Shown: positions 23,253 to 32,151 of the stretch, one piece after another
Position numbering within the stretch: position 1 is the first letter of the stretch
How the letters are laid out: each line of letters opens with the position of its first letter
Assembly: GCA_002434305.1 (NCBI GenBank)
Contig: DJJU01000006.1
Coordinates: 868,001-932,000, forward strand
Length of the DNA stretch: 64,000 nt
Source of the DNA: Alicycliphilus sp. UBA6560
Lineage (GTDB): Bacteria; Pseudomonadota; Gammaproteobacteria; Burkholderiales; Burkholderiaceae_C
Reading direction: 5' to 3'
Translations under genes and position numbers: made by a program
Notes under the pieces: model-generated
Seen by the model: the letters and a program-made list of their open reading frames with translations, nothing else
Databases searched by the model: none
Told to the model about the DNA's origin: nothing

Positions 23253-25820
23253 ATGCCTGAGCCCGATGACGCCGTCCCTGGCCGCTTCCGCCCCCGCCTC
23301 AGCTTGATGACGCTGGGCCGGGGCGAGGGCCTGCTGGGCCTGGCGCCCCACGGCCGGCTGGGGCCGCGCGGCGCGGGCGTGACGCTGGCGCGCATCGACT
23401 GGACCTACCGCACGGGCAGCGGCGCGCAGTGGGAATGCGCCGCGCCCACCTCCGTGCTGGGCGCGCGGCCCGAGCCGATGCAGGCGCTGTACGACACCGG
23501 CGGCCCGGTGCTGCGCCTGGCGCGCGACCTGGCGGCCGAGGCCGACGCCATGGACCGCGTGTGGTCGCTGGGCCTGATCCCCGTGGACCCGCGCAAGCTG
23601 CAGTGGCGCCACCCCGACGCCGGCGCCACGCTGGGCCCCGTGTGGACGCTGGCGCAGGAGGCGCACTTCGGCGACTTCTGGGCCGAGCAGGTGCCGCGGC
23701 TGCGCGCCGCGGGCTGGGCCGTTGCCGTCCACCCCGGCTTCGCGCACCAGAGCGTGCCCGTGCAGCGCTGGAAGCTGGTGCTGTCGCCCGGCAGCGCCGA
23801 GCCCTCGCCGGCGCGCGAGGTCGACGGCCCGCTGCCGGCGCGCCAGCGCCCAGTGCAAAAGCTGCACCTGCCCGCGCGCGAGGGCGCCTGGCTGCTCAGC
23901 CTGGGCGTGGAGATCGACGGCGAGACGCTGGACCTGGCCCCCCTGCTGGCCGACCTGCTGCGCCGCGACGCGCGCTGGCTCGACGCCCGGCAGCTGGCCG
24001 CCATCGACGACGCGGCCGTCATCACGCTGCGCGCTCCGGGCGGGCGACGCATCGAGGCGCCGGCCGCGCCGCTCAAGGCCATCGTGGCCGCCATGGTGGA
24101 TCTGCTCACCGACCCGGCCCGCAACCAGCGCCAGGACGGTGACCCGCTGCGCCTGGGCGCCTGGGAGGCGCGCCGCATCGAGGCCCTGCGCGCCGCACTC
24201 ATCCAGGCCGGGCGCGTGGGCGAGCACAACGCCTGGCAGCTGCAGGGCGACGCCGGCCTGGCGCTGCTGGCCCAGCGCCTGCGCGCCATCGGCACGCCGC
24301 AGCCCGTGGCCGCGCCCCGGGGCCTGGCGGTGCGGCTGCGGCCCTACCAGCTCGAAGGCCTGGCCTGGCTGCAATACCTGCGCGCGCAGCAGCTGGGCGG
24401 CATCCTGGCCGACGACATGGGCCTGGGCAAGACGGCGCAGGCGCTGGCCCACGTGCTGCTCGAAAAGGAGGCCGCCCGTCTGGTGCAGCCGGCCCTGGTG
24501 GTGCTGCCCACCTCGCTGTTGTTCAACTGGCAGGCCGAGGCCGCGCGCATGGCGCCCGGCCTGCGCGTGCTGGCCCTGCACGGGCCGGGCCGGGCGCAGG
24601 CCCACGCACACATCGCCGCGCACGACCTGGTGCTGACCACCTACCCGCTGCTGAGGCGCGACGTGGAGGCACTGGCCGCCCGGCCCTGGCACCTGCTGAT
24701 CCTGGACGAGGCGCAGATGGTGAAAAACGCCGGCAGCCGCGCCGCCCGCGCGCTGCGCCGGCTGAACGCGCGGCATCTGCTGTGCCTGACCGGCACGCCG
24801 CTGGAAAACCACCTGGGCGAGCTGTGGGCGCAGTTCGACTTTCTGATGCCGGGCTTTCTGGGCGACGCGCGCAGCTTCAACGCCCGCTGGCGCAAGCCCA
24901 TCGAGGAGAACGGCGAAACCCTGCGCGCCCAGCTGCTGGCCCGGCGCGTGCGCCCCTTCATCCTGCGCCGGCGCAAGCAGGACGTGGCCGCCGAGCTGCC
25001 GCCGCGCACCGAGGTCCTCCAGCGCGTGCAGCTGCAGGGCCGCCAGCGCCAGCTGTACGAGGCCGTGCGCACGGCGGCCGACAAGGAGGTGCGCCGCGTG
25101 CTGGAGCGCCAGGGCTTCGCCGGCGCCCAGGTGGCGGTGCTGGACGCGCTGCTCAAGCTGCGCCAGGTGTGCTGCGACCCGCGCCTGCTCAAGGGCACCG
25201 CCGTGCACCCGGGCACCGAGCGCGCCAAGCTCGAATGGCTGGCGGGCGCCCTGCCGCCCCTGGTGGCCGAGGGCCGGCGGGTGCTGGTTTTCTCGCAGTT
25301 CGCCGCCCTGCTGGCGCTGGTGCAGGAGCAGCTGGACGCGCTGGCCCTGCCCTACCTCAGTCTGACGGGCCGCACGCCGCCGCGCGAGCGCGGCGCGGTG
25401 GTTGAGCGTTTCCAGACGCTGCAGGCGCCGGTGCTGCTGGTCAGCCTGAAGGCGGGCGGCACGGGCCTGAACCTGACCGCCGCCGACACCGTCATCCACC
25501 TCGACCCCTGGTGGAACCCGGCCGTGCAGGAGCAGGCCACGGCCCGCGCTCACCGCATCGGGCAGCACCTGCCGGTGTTCGTCTACCAGCTGGTGGTGCA
25601 AGGCAGCATCGAGGAGCGCATGCTGGAACTGCAGGCGCGCAAGGCGGCACTGGCCCAGGGCGTGCTGGGCCACGACGGCGCCGGCGCGGTCAAGTTCAGC
25701 GAGGCCGACCTGCACGCCCTGCTGGCACCGCTGGCCGAGCCGGCGGACAACCCGCTGCACATCCCCGGCGAGGACGCGCAGCGCTGGGGCGGCACCGGCC
25801 GGCGCCGCGGCACATCATGA
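23253..25820 (+). CDS. SNF2-family DEAD/DEAH-box helicase
   Basis: An 855-residue ATPase of the SNF2 type. The N-terminal third is an uncharacterised beta-rich region; the motor starts near residue 355 (LRPYQLEGLAWLQYL) with Walker A DDMGLGKT near 387-394, Walker B DEAQ near 485, GTPLENHLGELWAQFDFL near 513-530, VFSQFAALLALVQEQL and the last motif ATARAHRIGQ near 766. All motor motifs are intact, so it should translocate on duplex DNA. Homologues often carry a SWIM zinc finger; none is visible here. The stop lies just before dispersed repeat copy 8. Confidence 0.92.
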   Translation: MPEPDDAVPGRFRPRLSLMTLGRGEGLLGLAPHGRLGPRGAGVTLARIDWTYRTGSGAQWECAAPTSVLGARPEPMQALYDTGGPVLRLARDLAAEADAMDRVWSLGLIPVDPRKLQWRHPDAGATLGPVWTLAQEAHFGDFWAEQVPRLRAAGWAVAVHPGFAHQSVPVQRWKLVLSPGSAEPSPAREVDGPLPARQRPVQKLHLPAREGAWLLSLGVEIDGETLDLAPLLADLLRRDARWLDARQLAAIDDAAVITLRAPGGRRIEAPAAPLKAIVAAMVDLLTDPARNQRQDGDPLRLGAWEARRIEALRAALIQAGRVGEHNAWQLQGDAGLALLAQRLRAIGTPQPVAAPRGLAVRLRPYQLEGLAWLQYLRAQQLGGILADDMGLGKTAQALAHVLLEKEAARLVQPALVVLPTSLLFNWQAEAARMAPGLRVLALHGPGRAQAHAHIAAHDLVLTTYPLLRRDVEALAARPWHLLILDEAQMVKNAGSRAARALRRLNARHLLCLTGTPLENHLGELWAQFDFLMPGFLGDARSFNARWRKPIEENGETLRAQLLARRVRPFILRRRKQDVAAELPPRTEVLQRVQLQGRQRQLYEAVRTAADKEVRRVLERQGFAGAQVAVLDALLKLRQVCCDPRLLKGTAVHPGTERAKLEWLAGALPPLVAEGRRVLVFSQFAALLALVQEQLDALALPYLSLTGRTPPRERGAVVERFQTLQAPVLLVSLKAGGTGLNLTAADTVIHLDPWWNPAVQEQATARAHRIGQHLPVFVYQLVVQGSIEERMLELQARKAALAQGVLGHDGAGAVKFSEADLHALLAPLAEPADNPLHIPGEDAQRWGGTGRRRGTS

Positions 25821-25822
25821 GT

Positions 25823-25868
25823 GTTTTTGGCCTCCAGTCCTTGCTGGACAAGCGCTGGCAGCTACTGA
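25823..25868 (-). repeat. Dispersed repeat copy 8
   Basis: On the minus strand CAGTAGCTGCCAGCGCTTGT, then AGCAAGGACTGGAGGCC. Here the tail is A-rich instead of T-rich. It lies between the convergent helicase and YlqF genes. Confidence 0.88.
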
Positions 25869-25892
25869 AACAGTAGCAAAGGCGGCCGGCGC

Positions 25893-26837
25893 CTAGGTGT
25901 TGCGCGCCCGGCGCTCGTCGCGCTTCTTCTGCTCGGCCTTGCGCGCGGCGCGCTCCTTCTCACGCTCGTCGGCAGCGGCCTGCCAGGCGGCGTACTCCTG
26001 CGGCGTCTCCAGTGTCACGCGGCCGATGGCGCCGCTGCGCAGGTCGGTCAGCACGATCTCGGCGGCTTTTTGCAGGTTCAGCCGTCCGCCGCTCATCACG
26101 GCGCCGCGCTTGCGGGCGATGCGCTCGAGCAGCTCGTCGTCGTGCAGCGCGGCGATGGCGCCGGCCTCCAGCCCCAGCTTGTAGCGCGCGTCCAGCAGCG
26201 CGGCGTAGTGGTGCTTGAGGTAGCCCAGCAGCGCCATGGCCACCTCTTCCTCGTCATAGGCGTTGCGGCCCACGGCGCCGCTGGCGGCCAGGCGTTCGCC
26301 GCTCTCGACCACGGTGATGCGCGGCCACAGCATGCCGGGCGTGTCCCACAGGTAGAAGTCGTCGTCCAGCACGATGCGCTGCTCCTGGCGGGTGACGCCG
26401 GCCTCGTCGCCGGTCTTGGCCTCGCGCTTGGCCGACAGGGTGTTGATCAGGGTGGACTTGCCCACGTTGGGCACGCCCACGATCAGCACCCGCATGGGCC
26501 GCGCCATGCCGCGGCGCGTGGGCGCCAGCTGGCGGCAGCCGTCGATGAGCCGCCGCGCTGGCGCGGTGTCGGAGGCGTCCAGCGCGATGGCGCGCGTGTC
26601 CTTGCGGGCGTTGAACCAGTCCAGCCAGGCCGGCGTGCGCGCCGGGTCGGCCGCGTCCTGCTTGTTCAGCACCTTCAGCGTGGGCCGGTGGCCGGTCAGC
26701 TCGGCCAGCAGCGGATTGGCGCTGGAGGCGGGCAGGCGCGCGTCCAGCAGTTCGATCACCACATCGATGTCCTTGATGCGCTCGGCGATCGCCTTGCGCG
26801 TCAGGTTCATGTGACCGGGAAACCACTGGATGGACAT
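25893..26837 (-). CDS. ylqF: Ribosome biogenesis GTPase YlqF/RbgA
   Basis: A 314-residue circularly permuted GTPase that assists late assembly of the large ribosomal subunit. The permuted order is visible: NKQD (G4) at 58-61 comes before the P-loop GVPNVGKST (G1) at 121-129 and DTPG (G3) at 165-168. The N-terminal WFPGHM is the family signature. The ATG at 26835-26837 gives MSIQWFPGHM and is preferred over a start 5 codons earlier. The C-terminus is a charged coiled-coil-like tail (ADEREKERAARKAEQKKRDERRA). Confidence 0.93.
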   Translation of the reverse strand: MSIQWFPGHMNLTRKAIAERIKDIDVVIELLDARLPASSANPLLAELTGHRPTLKVLNKQDAADPARTPAWLDWFNARKDTRAIALDASDTAPARRLIDGCRQLAPTRRGMARPMRVLIVGVPNVGKSTLINTLSAKREAKTGDEAGVTRQEQRIVLDDDFYLWDTPGMLWPRITVVESGERLAASGAVGRNAYDEEEVAMALLGYLKHHYAALLDARYKLGLEAGAIAALHDDELLERIARKRGAVMSGGRLNLQKAAEIVLTDLRSGAIGRVTLETPQEYAAWQAAADEREKERAARKAEQKKRDERRARNT

Positions 26838-26904
26838 GGGGCGAGCTTTCAATCAATCGATGACGGGCGAAGCCGCCAAGGATAAGCGCCCCGGGCCTGT
26901 CCTT

Positions 26905-27810
26905 TCAGCCGCCGCGCAGCGCCGCCCGCAGCTGCTCGCCCACCTGCGGGCGCTCGGCGAAGGGATCGGCCGGGTTGCGGGCGTGCACGATGTCCTCCAT
27001 GCGGCTTTGTACGTTGCCCAGGGCCTGGGGGTGGCTGTAGATGTAGAACTGCCCGGCGGCCACGGCGTCGAAGACCTTCTGCGCCACCTCCTGCGCGCTG
27101 ACCTTGCCGCTGGCCACCGCCTTGCCGATCATGGCGGCGTTGATGCGCTGGCTGGGCGTGAGCTGCTCGTCCGCCATGCCCTGGGGCCGGTTGCGCTCGC
27201 TCATCGTGATGCCGGTGGGCACGAAGTACGGGCACAGCACGCTGGCGCCCAATTGGTCCGTGACCAGCGAGAGGTCGTGGAACAGCGTCTCGCTCAAGGA
27301 GACGACGGCGTGCTTGCTGACGTTGTACACGCCCATGTTGGGCGGGTTCAGCAGGCCGGCCATGCTGGCGGTGTTGACGATGTGGCCGCGCCAGGCGGGG
27401 TCGCTCTTGGCGGCTGCCAGCATCATGGGGGTGAACAGGCGCACGCCGTGGATCACGCCCCACAGGTTCACGCCCAGCACCCATTGCCAGTCGGCCACGG
27501 TGTTTTCCCACACCAGCCCGCCCGAGCCCACGCCGGCGTTGTTGAAGACCAGGTGCGGCGCGCCGAAGCGCTCGTGCACGTCGCGCGCCAGCTGCTCCAT
27601 CTGCGCCGCGTCGGACACGTCCACGCGCCGCGCCAGCACCTCGCAGCCGGCGGCGCGCACCTCGGCAGCGGCGGCGTCCAGCGCGTCCTGCTGCACGTCC
27701 ACCAGCACCAGGCGCATGCCGCGCTGCGCGCCGATGCGCGCGCATTCCAGGCCGAAGCCCGAGCCCGCGCCGGTCAGCACCGCGGTCTTGCCTTGAAAGT
27801 CCTCGATCAT
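26905..27810 (-). CDS. Short-chain dehydrogenase/reductase
   Basis: A 301-residue NAD(P)-dependent oxidoreductase. The cofactor motif TGAGSGFG is at about 14-21, NNAG near 91, the catalytic Ser in VNTASMAGLL and Tyr-x-x-x-Lys in YNVSKHAVV. The C-terminal extension (AQEVAQKVFDAVAAGQFYIYSHP) is that of the group often annotated as SDR near acyl-CoA genes. Substrate unknown. Its ATG overlaps the stop of the acetyltransferase gene (ATGA), marking an operon with the two genes upstream. Confidence 0.88.
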   Translation of the reverse strand: MIEDFQGKTAVLTGAGSGFGLECARIGAQRGMRLVLVDVQQDALDAAAAEVRAAGCEVLARRVDVSDAAQMEQLARDVHERFGAPHLVFNNAGVGSGGLVWENTVADWQWVLGVNLWGVIHGVRLFTPMMLAAAKSDPAWRGHIVNTASMAGLLNPPNMGVYNVSKHAVVSLSETLFHDLSLVTDQLGASVLCPYFVPTGITMSERNRPQGMADEQLTPSQRINAAMIGKAVASGKVSAQEVAQKVFDAVAAGQFYIYSHPQALGNVQSRMEDIVHARNPADPFAERPQVGEQLRAALRGG

Positions 27811-28295
27811 TTTGTCTCCTGTCGTGTTATCGGGGCGCACAGCATGTCGACGTGGGGAATGCCGTCCTCCACGTACTGCGGCGAGACGGTCTGAAAGCCC
27901 AGCGCGCCGTAGAAGCCCTGCAGGTGCGCCTGGGCGCTGAGGCGGATGGCCTGCCCCGGCCACGCGGCCCGGCAGCGCGCCATGCCCTCGCGCATCAGGA
28001 CCTGGCCCGCGCCCGCGCCGCGCGCCTCGGGCGCGATGACGACGCGGCCGATGGCGGGCTCGGCCCCATGCACGCCGGGGTCGACCACGCGCAGCGTGGC
28101 CCGCAGCGGCGCGCCGGGTGCGGCGCGGCCCAGCAGGTGCCAGGCGCGGGTGTCGGCCTCGTCCACGTCCTGGTAGGGGCAGCGCTGCTCCACCACGAAC
28201 ACCCGGCAGCGCAGCGCCAGCGCCTCGTGCAGCGCCCGCGCGGGCAGGTCGTCCAGGCGCGCCCAGGTCCAGTGCCAGGGTCCGGCGGTGGCCAT
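27807..28295 (-). CDS. elaA: GNAT acetyltransferase, ElaA family
   Basis: A 162-residue N-acetyltransferase matching E. coli ElaA in pattern: LRCRVFVVEQRCPYQDVDEAD, then IGRVVIAPEARGAGAGQVLM (acetyl-CoA pyrophosphate loop), QAHLQGFYGALGF and EDGIPHVDM. Substrate unknown. The start at 28293-28295 overlaps the last base of the CurA-like gene (TGATG) and its stop overlaps the SDR start, so three genes are tightly coupled. Confidence 0.9.
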   Translation of the reverse strand: MATAGPWHWTWARLDDLPARALHEALALRCRVFVVEQRCPYQDVDEADTRAWHLLGRAAPGAPLRATLRVVDPGVHGAEPAIGRVVIAPEARGAGAGQVLMREGMARCRAAWPGQAIRLSAQAHLQGFYGALGFQTVSPQYVEDGIPHVDMLCAPITRQETK

Positions 28296-29311
28296 CAGAC
28301 CAGCTTGACGAGCTGCTTGCCGAAGTTCTTGCCCTTGAGCATGCCCAGGAAGGCCTCGGGCGCGGCGGCCAGGCCCTCGGCCACGGTCTCGCGCGGGCGC
28401 AGCTTGCCGGCGGCGACCAGGCCGCCCAGCTCCTTGAGCGCCTCGCCCCACACCTCCATGTGCTCGCTGACGATGAAGCCCTCCACGCGCATGCGGTTGA
28501 TGAGGATGAGCGCCGGGTTTTGCAGCGGCAGCGGCTGGCCGTCGTAGCCGGCGATCATTCCGCACACGGCCACGCGGGCAAACGCGTTGGAGCGCAGCAG
28601 CACGGCGTCCAGGATGTGGCCGCCAACGTTCTCGAAGTAGCCGTCGATGCCGTTCGGGCAGGCGGCCTTCAGCGCGGCGGACATGGATTTCAGGTCCGGA
28701 TGCTGGCGGTGGTCGATGCACGCGTCGAAACCCAGCTCCTCGGTGGCGTAGCGGCACTTGTCCGGGCCGCCGGCAATGCCCACCACGCGGCAGCCGCGCG
28801 CCTTGGCCAGGGCCACGAAGGCGCTGCCCACGGCGCCGGTGGCGGCGCTCACCACCAGGGTTTCGCCCGCCTTGGGGTTGATGATCTTCACCAGGCCGTA
28901 CCAGGCCGTCACGCCGGGCATGCCCACGGCGCCCAGGTAGTACGACAGCGGCACGTGCGTGGTGTCCACCTTGCGCAGCGCGCCGGGCTGGCCGGCGTCG
29001 ACCACGCTCCATTCCTGCCAGCCGCCCATGCCGACCACCTTGTCGCCGGGCGCAAAGCCGGGGTGGCGGCTCTCGGCCACCTCGCCCACGGTGCCGCCGA
29101 TCATCACTTCGCCCAGCCCCTGGCTGGCAGCGTAGCTCTTGCTGTCGTTCATGCGCCCGCGCATGTACGGGTCCAGACTCAGGTAGTGGTGGCGCACCAG
29201 CACCTGGCCGTCCTGCAGCGGCGGCGTGTCGGTGGTGACGAGCTTGAAGTTGGCGGCCGTGGCCTCGCCCTGGGGGCGGCTGTCGAGCAGCATTTGCTGA
29301 TTGCGTGGCAT
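28295..29311 (-). CDS. NADP-dependent oxidoreductase, CurA/YncB type (MDR family)
   Basis: A 338-residue medium-chain reductase. It tracks E. coli CurA: DPYMRGRMNDSKSY, VMIGGTVGEVAESRHPGFAPGDKV, the cofactor loop SAATGAVGS, GGPDKCRYATEELGFD and the C-terminal GFIVSEHM..LKGKNFGKQLVKL. Family members reduce alpha,beta-unsaturated carbonyl compounds with NADPH. No zinc ligands are present, as expected. First gene of an overlapping set with elaA and an SDR; a repeat lies 43 bases upstream of its start. Confidence 0.9.
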   Translation of the reverse strand: MPRNQQMLLDSRPQGEATAANFKLVTTDTPPLQDGQVLVRHHYLSLDPYMRGRMNDSKSYAASQGLGEVMIGGTVGEVAESRHPGFAPGDKVVGMGGWQEWSVVDAGQPGALRKVDTTHVPLSYYLGAVGMPGVTAWYGLVKIINPKAGETLVVSAATGAVGSAFVALAKARGCRVVGIAGGPDKCRYATEELGFDACIDHRQHPDLKSMSAALKAACPNGIDGYFENVGGHILDAVLLRSNAFARVAVCGMIAGYDGQPLPLQNPALILINRMRVEGFIVSEHMEVWGEALKELGGLVAAGKLRPRETVAEGLAAAPEAFLGMLKGKNFGKQLVKLV

Positions 29312-29353
29312 GGCGGTCCTTTCCCCTCGCAGAGGGTTGCTTGCTATGGTTTT

Positions 29354-29397
29354 GATAGCTTCCAGCGCTTGCCAGTCAAGCGCTGGAGCCCGATTTC
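29354..29397 (+). repeat. Dispersed repeat copy 9
   Basis: GATAGCTTCCAGCGCTTGCC, then AAGCGCTGGAGCCC and GATTTCATT. It separates two minus-strand genes and points against them. Confidence 0.92.
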
Positions 29398-29413
29398 ATT
29401 GAAAACCCGGCGG

Positions 29414-29824
29414 TCAGTCCGTGGGGATGGGGGCGGCGGCATCCGGGCGGCGCAGGTAGCGGAAGGTGCCCGTGGCATGGCTGCACACCCGGCCCTCGGC
29501 GTCCTGCACCGTGCCTTCGACGAAGGCCATGGTGCGGGTGCGGTGCAGCAGCCGCCCGCGCGCCACCAGGGCGCCGCGTGCGGGCTGCATGAAGCTGGTC
29601 TTCATTTCGATGGTGACCACGCCCATGTCCGGCTGGAGGCTGCGCGCGGCCACAGCCATGGCCACGTCCAGCAGCGTCATGGAGGCGCCGCCATGCACCA
29701 CGCCGAACGAGTTGAGATGCTGCGCGCGCGGCTCGTAGCGCAGCTCGGAGGCGCCGCCTTCCATGTGGTGCAGGGTGAAGCCCAGCTCCGTCACGAAGGG
29801 CACCTCGGGGCCGAAGTCCAGCAC
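29414..29824 (-). CDS. PaaI-type thioesterase (hot-dog fold)
   Basis: A 136-residue acyl-CoA thioesterase of the 4HBT/PaaI group. The motif SFGVVHGGASMTLLDVAMAVAAR carries the catalytic Gly/Asp region, and VTIEMKTSFMQPARGALVARGRLLHR and EGRVCSHATGTFRYL follow. GTG at 29822-29824 is chosen because CAGGAG stands 9 bases upstream; an open frame continues into the preceding gene. It follows an SDR gene by 23 bases, suggesting one unit acting on acyl-CoA-type substrates. Confidence 0.87.
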   Translation of the reverse strand: MLDFGPEVPFVTELGFTLHHMEGGASELRYEPRAQHLNSFGVVHGGASMTLLDVAMAVAARSLQPDMGVVTIEMKTSFMQPARGALVARGRLLHRTRTMAFVEGTVQDAEGRVCSHATGTFRYLRRPDAAAPIPTD

Positions 29825-29847
29825 GTTCGCGGCTCCTGCTGCGCCTG

Positions 29848-30636
29848 TCAGCCGACCAGGGCGCTGACGCCGCCGTCCACCGCCATCCACTGGCCGGTGA
29901 TGTGCTTGCCGGCATCGCTGGCGTACAGCAGCGTAATGCCCTTCAGGTCTTCGTCGTCGCCCAGACGGCGCAGCGGCGCGTGGCCGGCCATGCGCTCCTC
30001 GCCCATGGTCTCGATCAGCACGCTGGCCATCTTGGTCTTGAAGAAGCCCGGGCAGATGGCGTTCACGTTGATGCCATGCACGCCCCACTCGGCCGCCAGC
30101 GCGCGGGTGAAGTTCAGTACCGCGCCCTTGGAGGTGTTGTAGGCGATGGTCTTCATCTCGATGGGGTTGCCGCCCAGCCCGGCGATGGACGCCACGTTGA
30201 TGATGCGCCCGCCCTTGCGCGGGATCATGTTGGCGCGGGCAATCGCCTGCGACAGCAGGAAGTAGCCGCGCACGTTCAGGTTCATGACCTTGTCCCAGGC
30301 GGCGGTGGGGTGTTCCTCGGCCGGCGCGCCCCAGCTGGCGCCGGCGTTGTTGATCAGGATGTCCACCTGTCCCAGCTGCTGGAGGGCTTCTGCGGCCAGG
30401 CGCTGGATGTCGTCCTCGCGCGCGCAGTCGGCGGCGATCCACTGCGCGTCGATGCCGGCGGCCTTCAGTTCGGCGGCGGCCTCCTCGAGGTCCTGGGCCT
30501 TGCGCGAGGTCAGCAGCACACGCGCGCCGGCTTCGCCCAGGGCATGCGCCATCTGCAGGCCCAGGCCGCGCGAGCCGCCGGTCACCAGGGCGGTCTTGCC
30601 CGAGAGGTCAAAGAGTTGTTGCACCGTGCGCGCCAT
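29848..30636 (-). CDS. Short-chain dehydrogenase/reductase, FabG-like
   Basis: A 262-residue SDR. Cofactor motif TGGSRGLG near 18-25, NNAG near 92, Ser in NVASIAGLGG, and YNTSKGAVLNFTRALA with the catalytic Tyr and Lys. The end DAGKHITGQWMAVDGGVSALVG is the classical SDR C-terminus. It could reduce a 3-ketoacyl-CoA/ACP or another secondary alcohol; neighbours favour acyl chemistry. The ATG at 30634-30636 (MARTVQQLFDLSGK) is preferred to one 12 codons upstream. Confidence 0.88.
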   Translation of the reverse strand: MARTVQQLFDLSGKTALVTGGSRGLGLQMAHALGEAGARVLLTSRKAQDLEEAAAELKAAGIDAQWIAADCAREDDIQRLAAEALQQLGQVDILINNAGASWGAPAEEHPTAAWDKVMNLNVRGYFLLSQAIARANMIPRKGGRIINVASIAGLGGNPIEMKTIAYNTSKGAVLNFTRALAAEWGVHGINVNAICPGFFKTKMASVLIETMGEERMAGHAPLRRLGDDEDLKGITLLYASDAGKHITGQWMAVDGGVSALVG

Positions 30637-30884
30637 GTGGTCTCCGATGGATGTTGTGACAGTGAAAGGCAAAGGGCCGCCTGCTGTCGCCCGGCCCTGC
30701 GGCGGCTATTGTGTATGGCGCCGCGCGCGCCGCGCTGTCGCGTGCGCGATTGCGCTGTACCTGCGCCCTCTGCGGCGCAGGCCAGGCGTGAATGCATGCA
30801 ATTGCAACGTTGGTGACTACACTTGAGCACCTGCCTCCGCCCCCCCTGGATGGCCCTGACAACGCGCAAGGAGACACCAACCTG

Positions 30885-32000
30885 ATGACCATTCGCCGAC
30901 TGCTGGGCGCCGCCACCGCCGCCGCCATGCTTGCTGCCCTGCCCGCCGCCCAGGCCGAACTGCTGATCGGCCAGACGACCTCGGTGACTGGCCCGGTGGC
31001 CGCCAGCGTGGGAGAGACGCTGGTGGGTGTGCGGCTGTACCTGGATCACGTCAACGCCAAAGGCGGCGTGCATGGCGAACAGATCAGGCTGCTGACGCTG
31101 GACGACAAGTTCGAGCCCCCGCTGGCCGGCGAGAACGCGCGCCGCCTGATCGAGCAGGACAACGTGCTGGCCCTGTTCATGAGCCGCGCCACGCCGCACA
31201 CCGAGGCCATCCTGCCCCACCTGGCCAAGCACAACGTCGCGCTGATCGCACCCTCCACGGGCGCCATGGTGTTCCACCAGCCACCCAACCCCCTGGTGTT
31301 CAACGTGCGCTCCAGCTACCAGGCCGAGACCGAAAAGGCCGTGGAGCACCTGCACACGCTGGGCGTGCAGCGCATCGCCGTGGTGCACGTGGACGACAGC
31401 TTCGGCGAGGACTGCCTGGCCGGCGCCCAGAAGGGCTTTGCCAAGACCGGGCTCAAGCCCGTGGCGGTGATCCCCGCCGACCGCGCCAAGCCGGACTTCG
31501 CGGCCATCGTGCCGCAGCTGGTCAAGGCCGACGCGCAGGCCGTCATCTGGATCGGCTCCAGCGTGGCGGTGAGCGGCGGCGTGAAGGCGCTGCGCAAGGA
31601 AGGCTCGTCCATGCAGGTCATCACCGTGTCCAACAATGCCTCGTCGGGCTTCACCAAGCAGCTGGGCGATGCGGTGCGCGGCGTGATCGTGACGCAGGTC
31701 TTTCCCAGCGAACGCGCCATGAGCTACGCCATCAACCGCGAGGCCGCCGCCCTGGCCAAGGCCGGCGGCGCCACGCTGTCGCCTTCGGTGATGGAGGGCT
31801 TTGCCTCGGCCAAGGTGCTGGTGGAGGGCCTGCGCCGCGCCGGCCCCAAGCCCACGCGCGAGAAAATCGTGGCTGCGCTGTCGGGCATGAGCCACTACGA
31901 CCTGGGCGGGCTGGAAGTGGGCTACGGCCCGGGCGACCGCACCGGGCTGTCGTTCGTGGACCTGTCCATCATTGACGCCAGCGGGCAGTTCCGCCGCTAG
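30885..32000 (+). CDS. ABC-transporter substrate-binding protein, Leu/Ile/Val type
   Basis: A 371-residue periplasmic binding protein of the LivK/peripla_BP_6 fold with signal peptide MTIRRLLGAATAAAMLAALPAAQA (cleavage after about 24). ELLIGQTTSVTGPVAASVGE and VHVDDSFGEDCLAGAQKGF are typical. The ATG at 30885 follows AAGGAG and gives the signal peptide at the N-terminus. No permease or ATPase genes are next to it, so it is an orphan; in this family orphan copies may share a transporter or act as sensors. The ligand is unknown. Confidence 0.87.
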   Translation: MTIRRLLGAATAAAMLAALPAAQAELLIGQTTSVTGPVAASVGETLVGVRLYLDHVNAKGGVHGEQIRLLTLDDKFEPPLAGENARRLIEQDNVLALFMSRATPHTEAILPHLAKHNVALIAPSTGAMVFHQPPNPLVFNVRSSYQAETEKAVEHLHTLGVQRIAVVHVDDSFGEDCLAGAQKGFAKTGLKPVAVIPADRAKPDFAAIVPQLVKADAQAVIWIGSSVAVSGGVKALRKEGSSMQVITVSNNASSGFTKQLGDAVRGVIVTQVFPSERAMSYAINREAAALAKAGGATLSPSVMEGFASAKVLVEGLRRAGPKPTREKIVAALSGMSHYDLGGLEVGYGPGDRTGLSFVDLSIIDASGQFRR

Positions 32001-32035
32001 CCGGGCGGGCCAGCGGGTTTCAAGCGAAAATGGCG

Positions 32036-32073
32036 GAAAACGCCCGTCCCGCAAGCGCTGGCAGCTACTGAAA
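32036..32073 (-). repeat. Dispersed repeat copy 10, degenerate
   Basis: On the minus strand CAGTAGCTGCCAGCGCTTGC, then GGACGGGCGTTTTCC. It lies between two plus-strand genes and points against them. Confidence 0.7.
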
Positions 32074-32151
32074 ACGTAGCACCGCGCAGCGCGCCGGGGC
32101 CCCCTGCCGCCGCAGCGCGCGCCGCGGCGGCGCCGCTTTCAGGAGAAACCC

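Noticed and set aside
21015..25760. A very long open frame on the minus strand (over 1500 codons) opposite the unknown protein, OsmC and helicase genes
   Set aside because: It is a shadow of the plus-strand genes in GC-rich DNA, rich in Gln, His, Arg and Gly with no domain, and crosses several real genes.
23253..25820. SNF2 helicase as part of an anti-phage defence island
   Set aside because: No nuclease, methyltransferase or other defence partner is adjacent; neighbours are OsmC and a ribosome-assembly GTPase.
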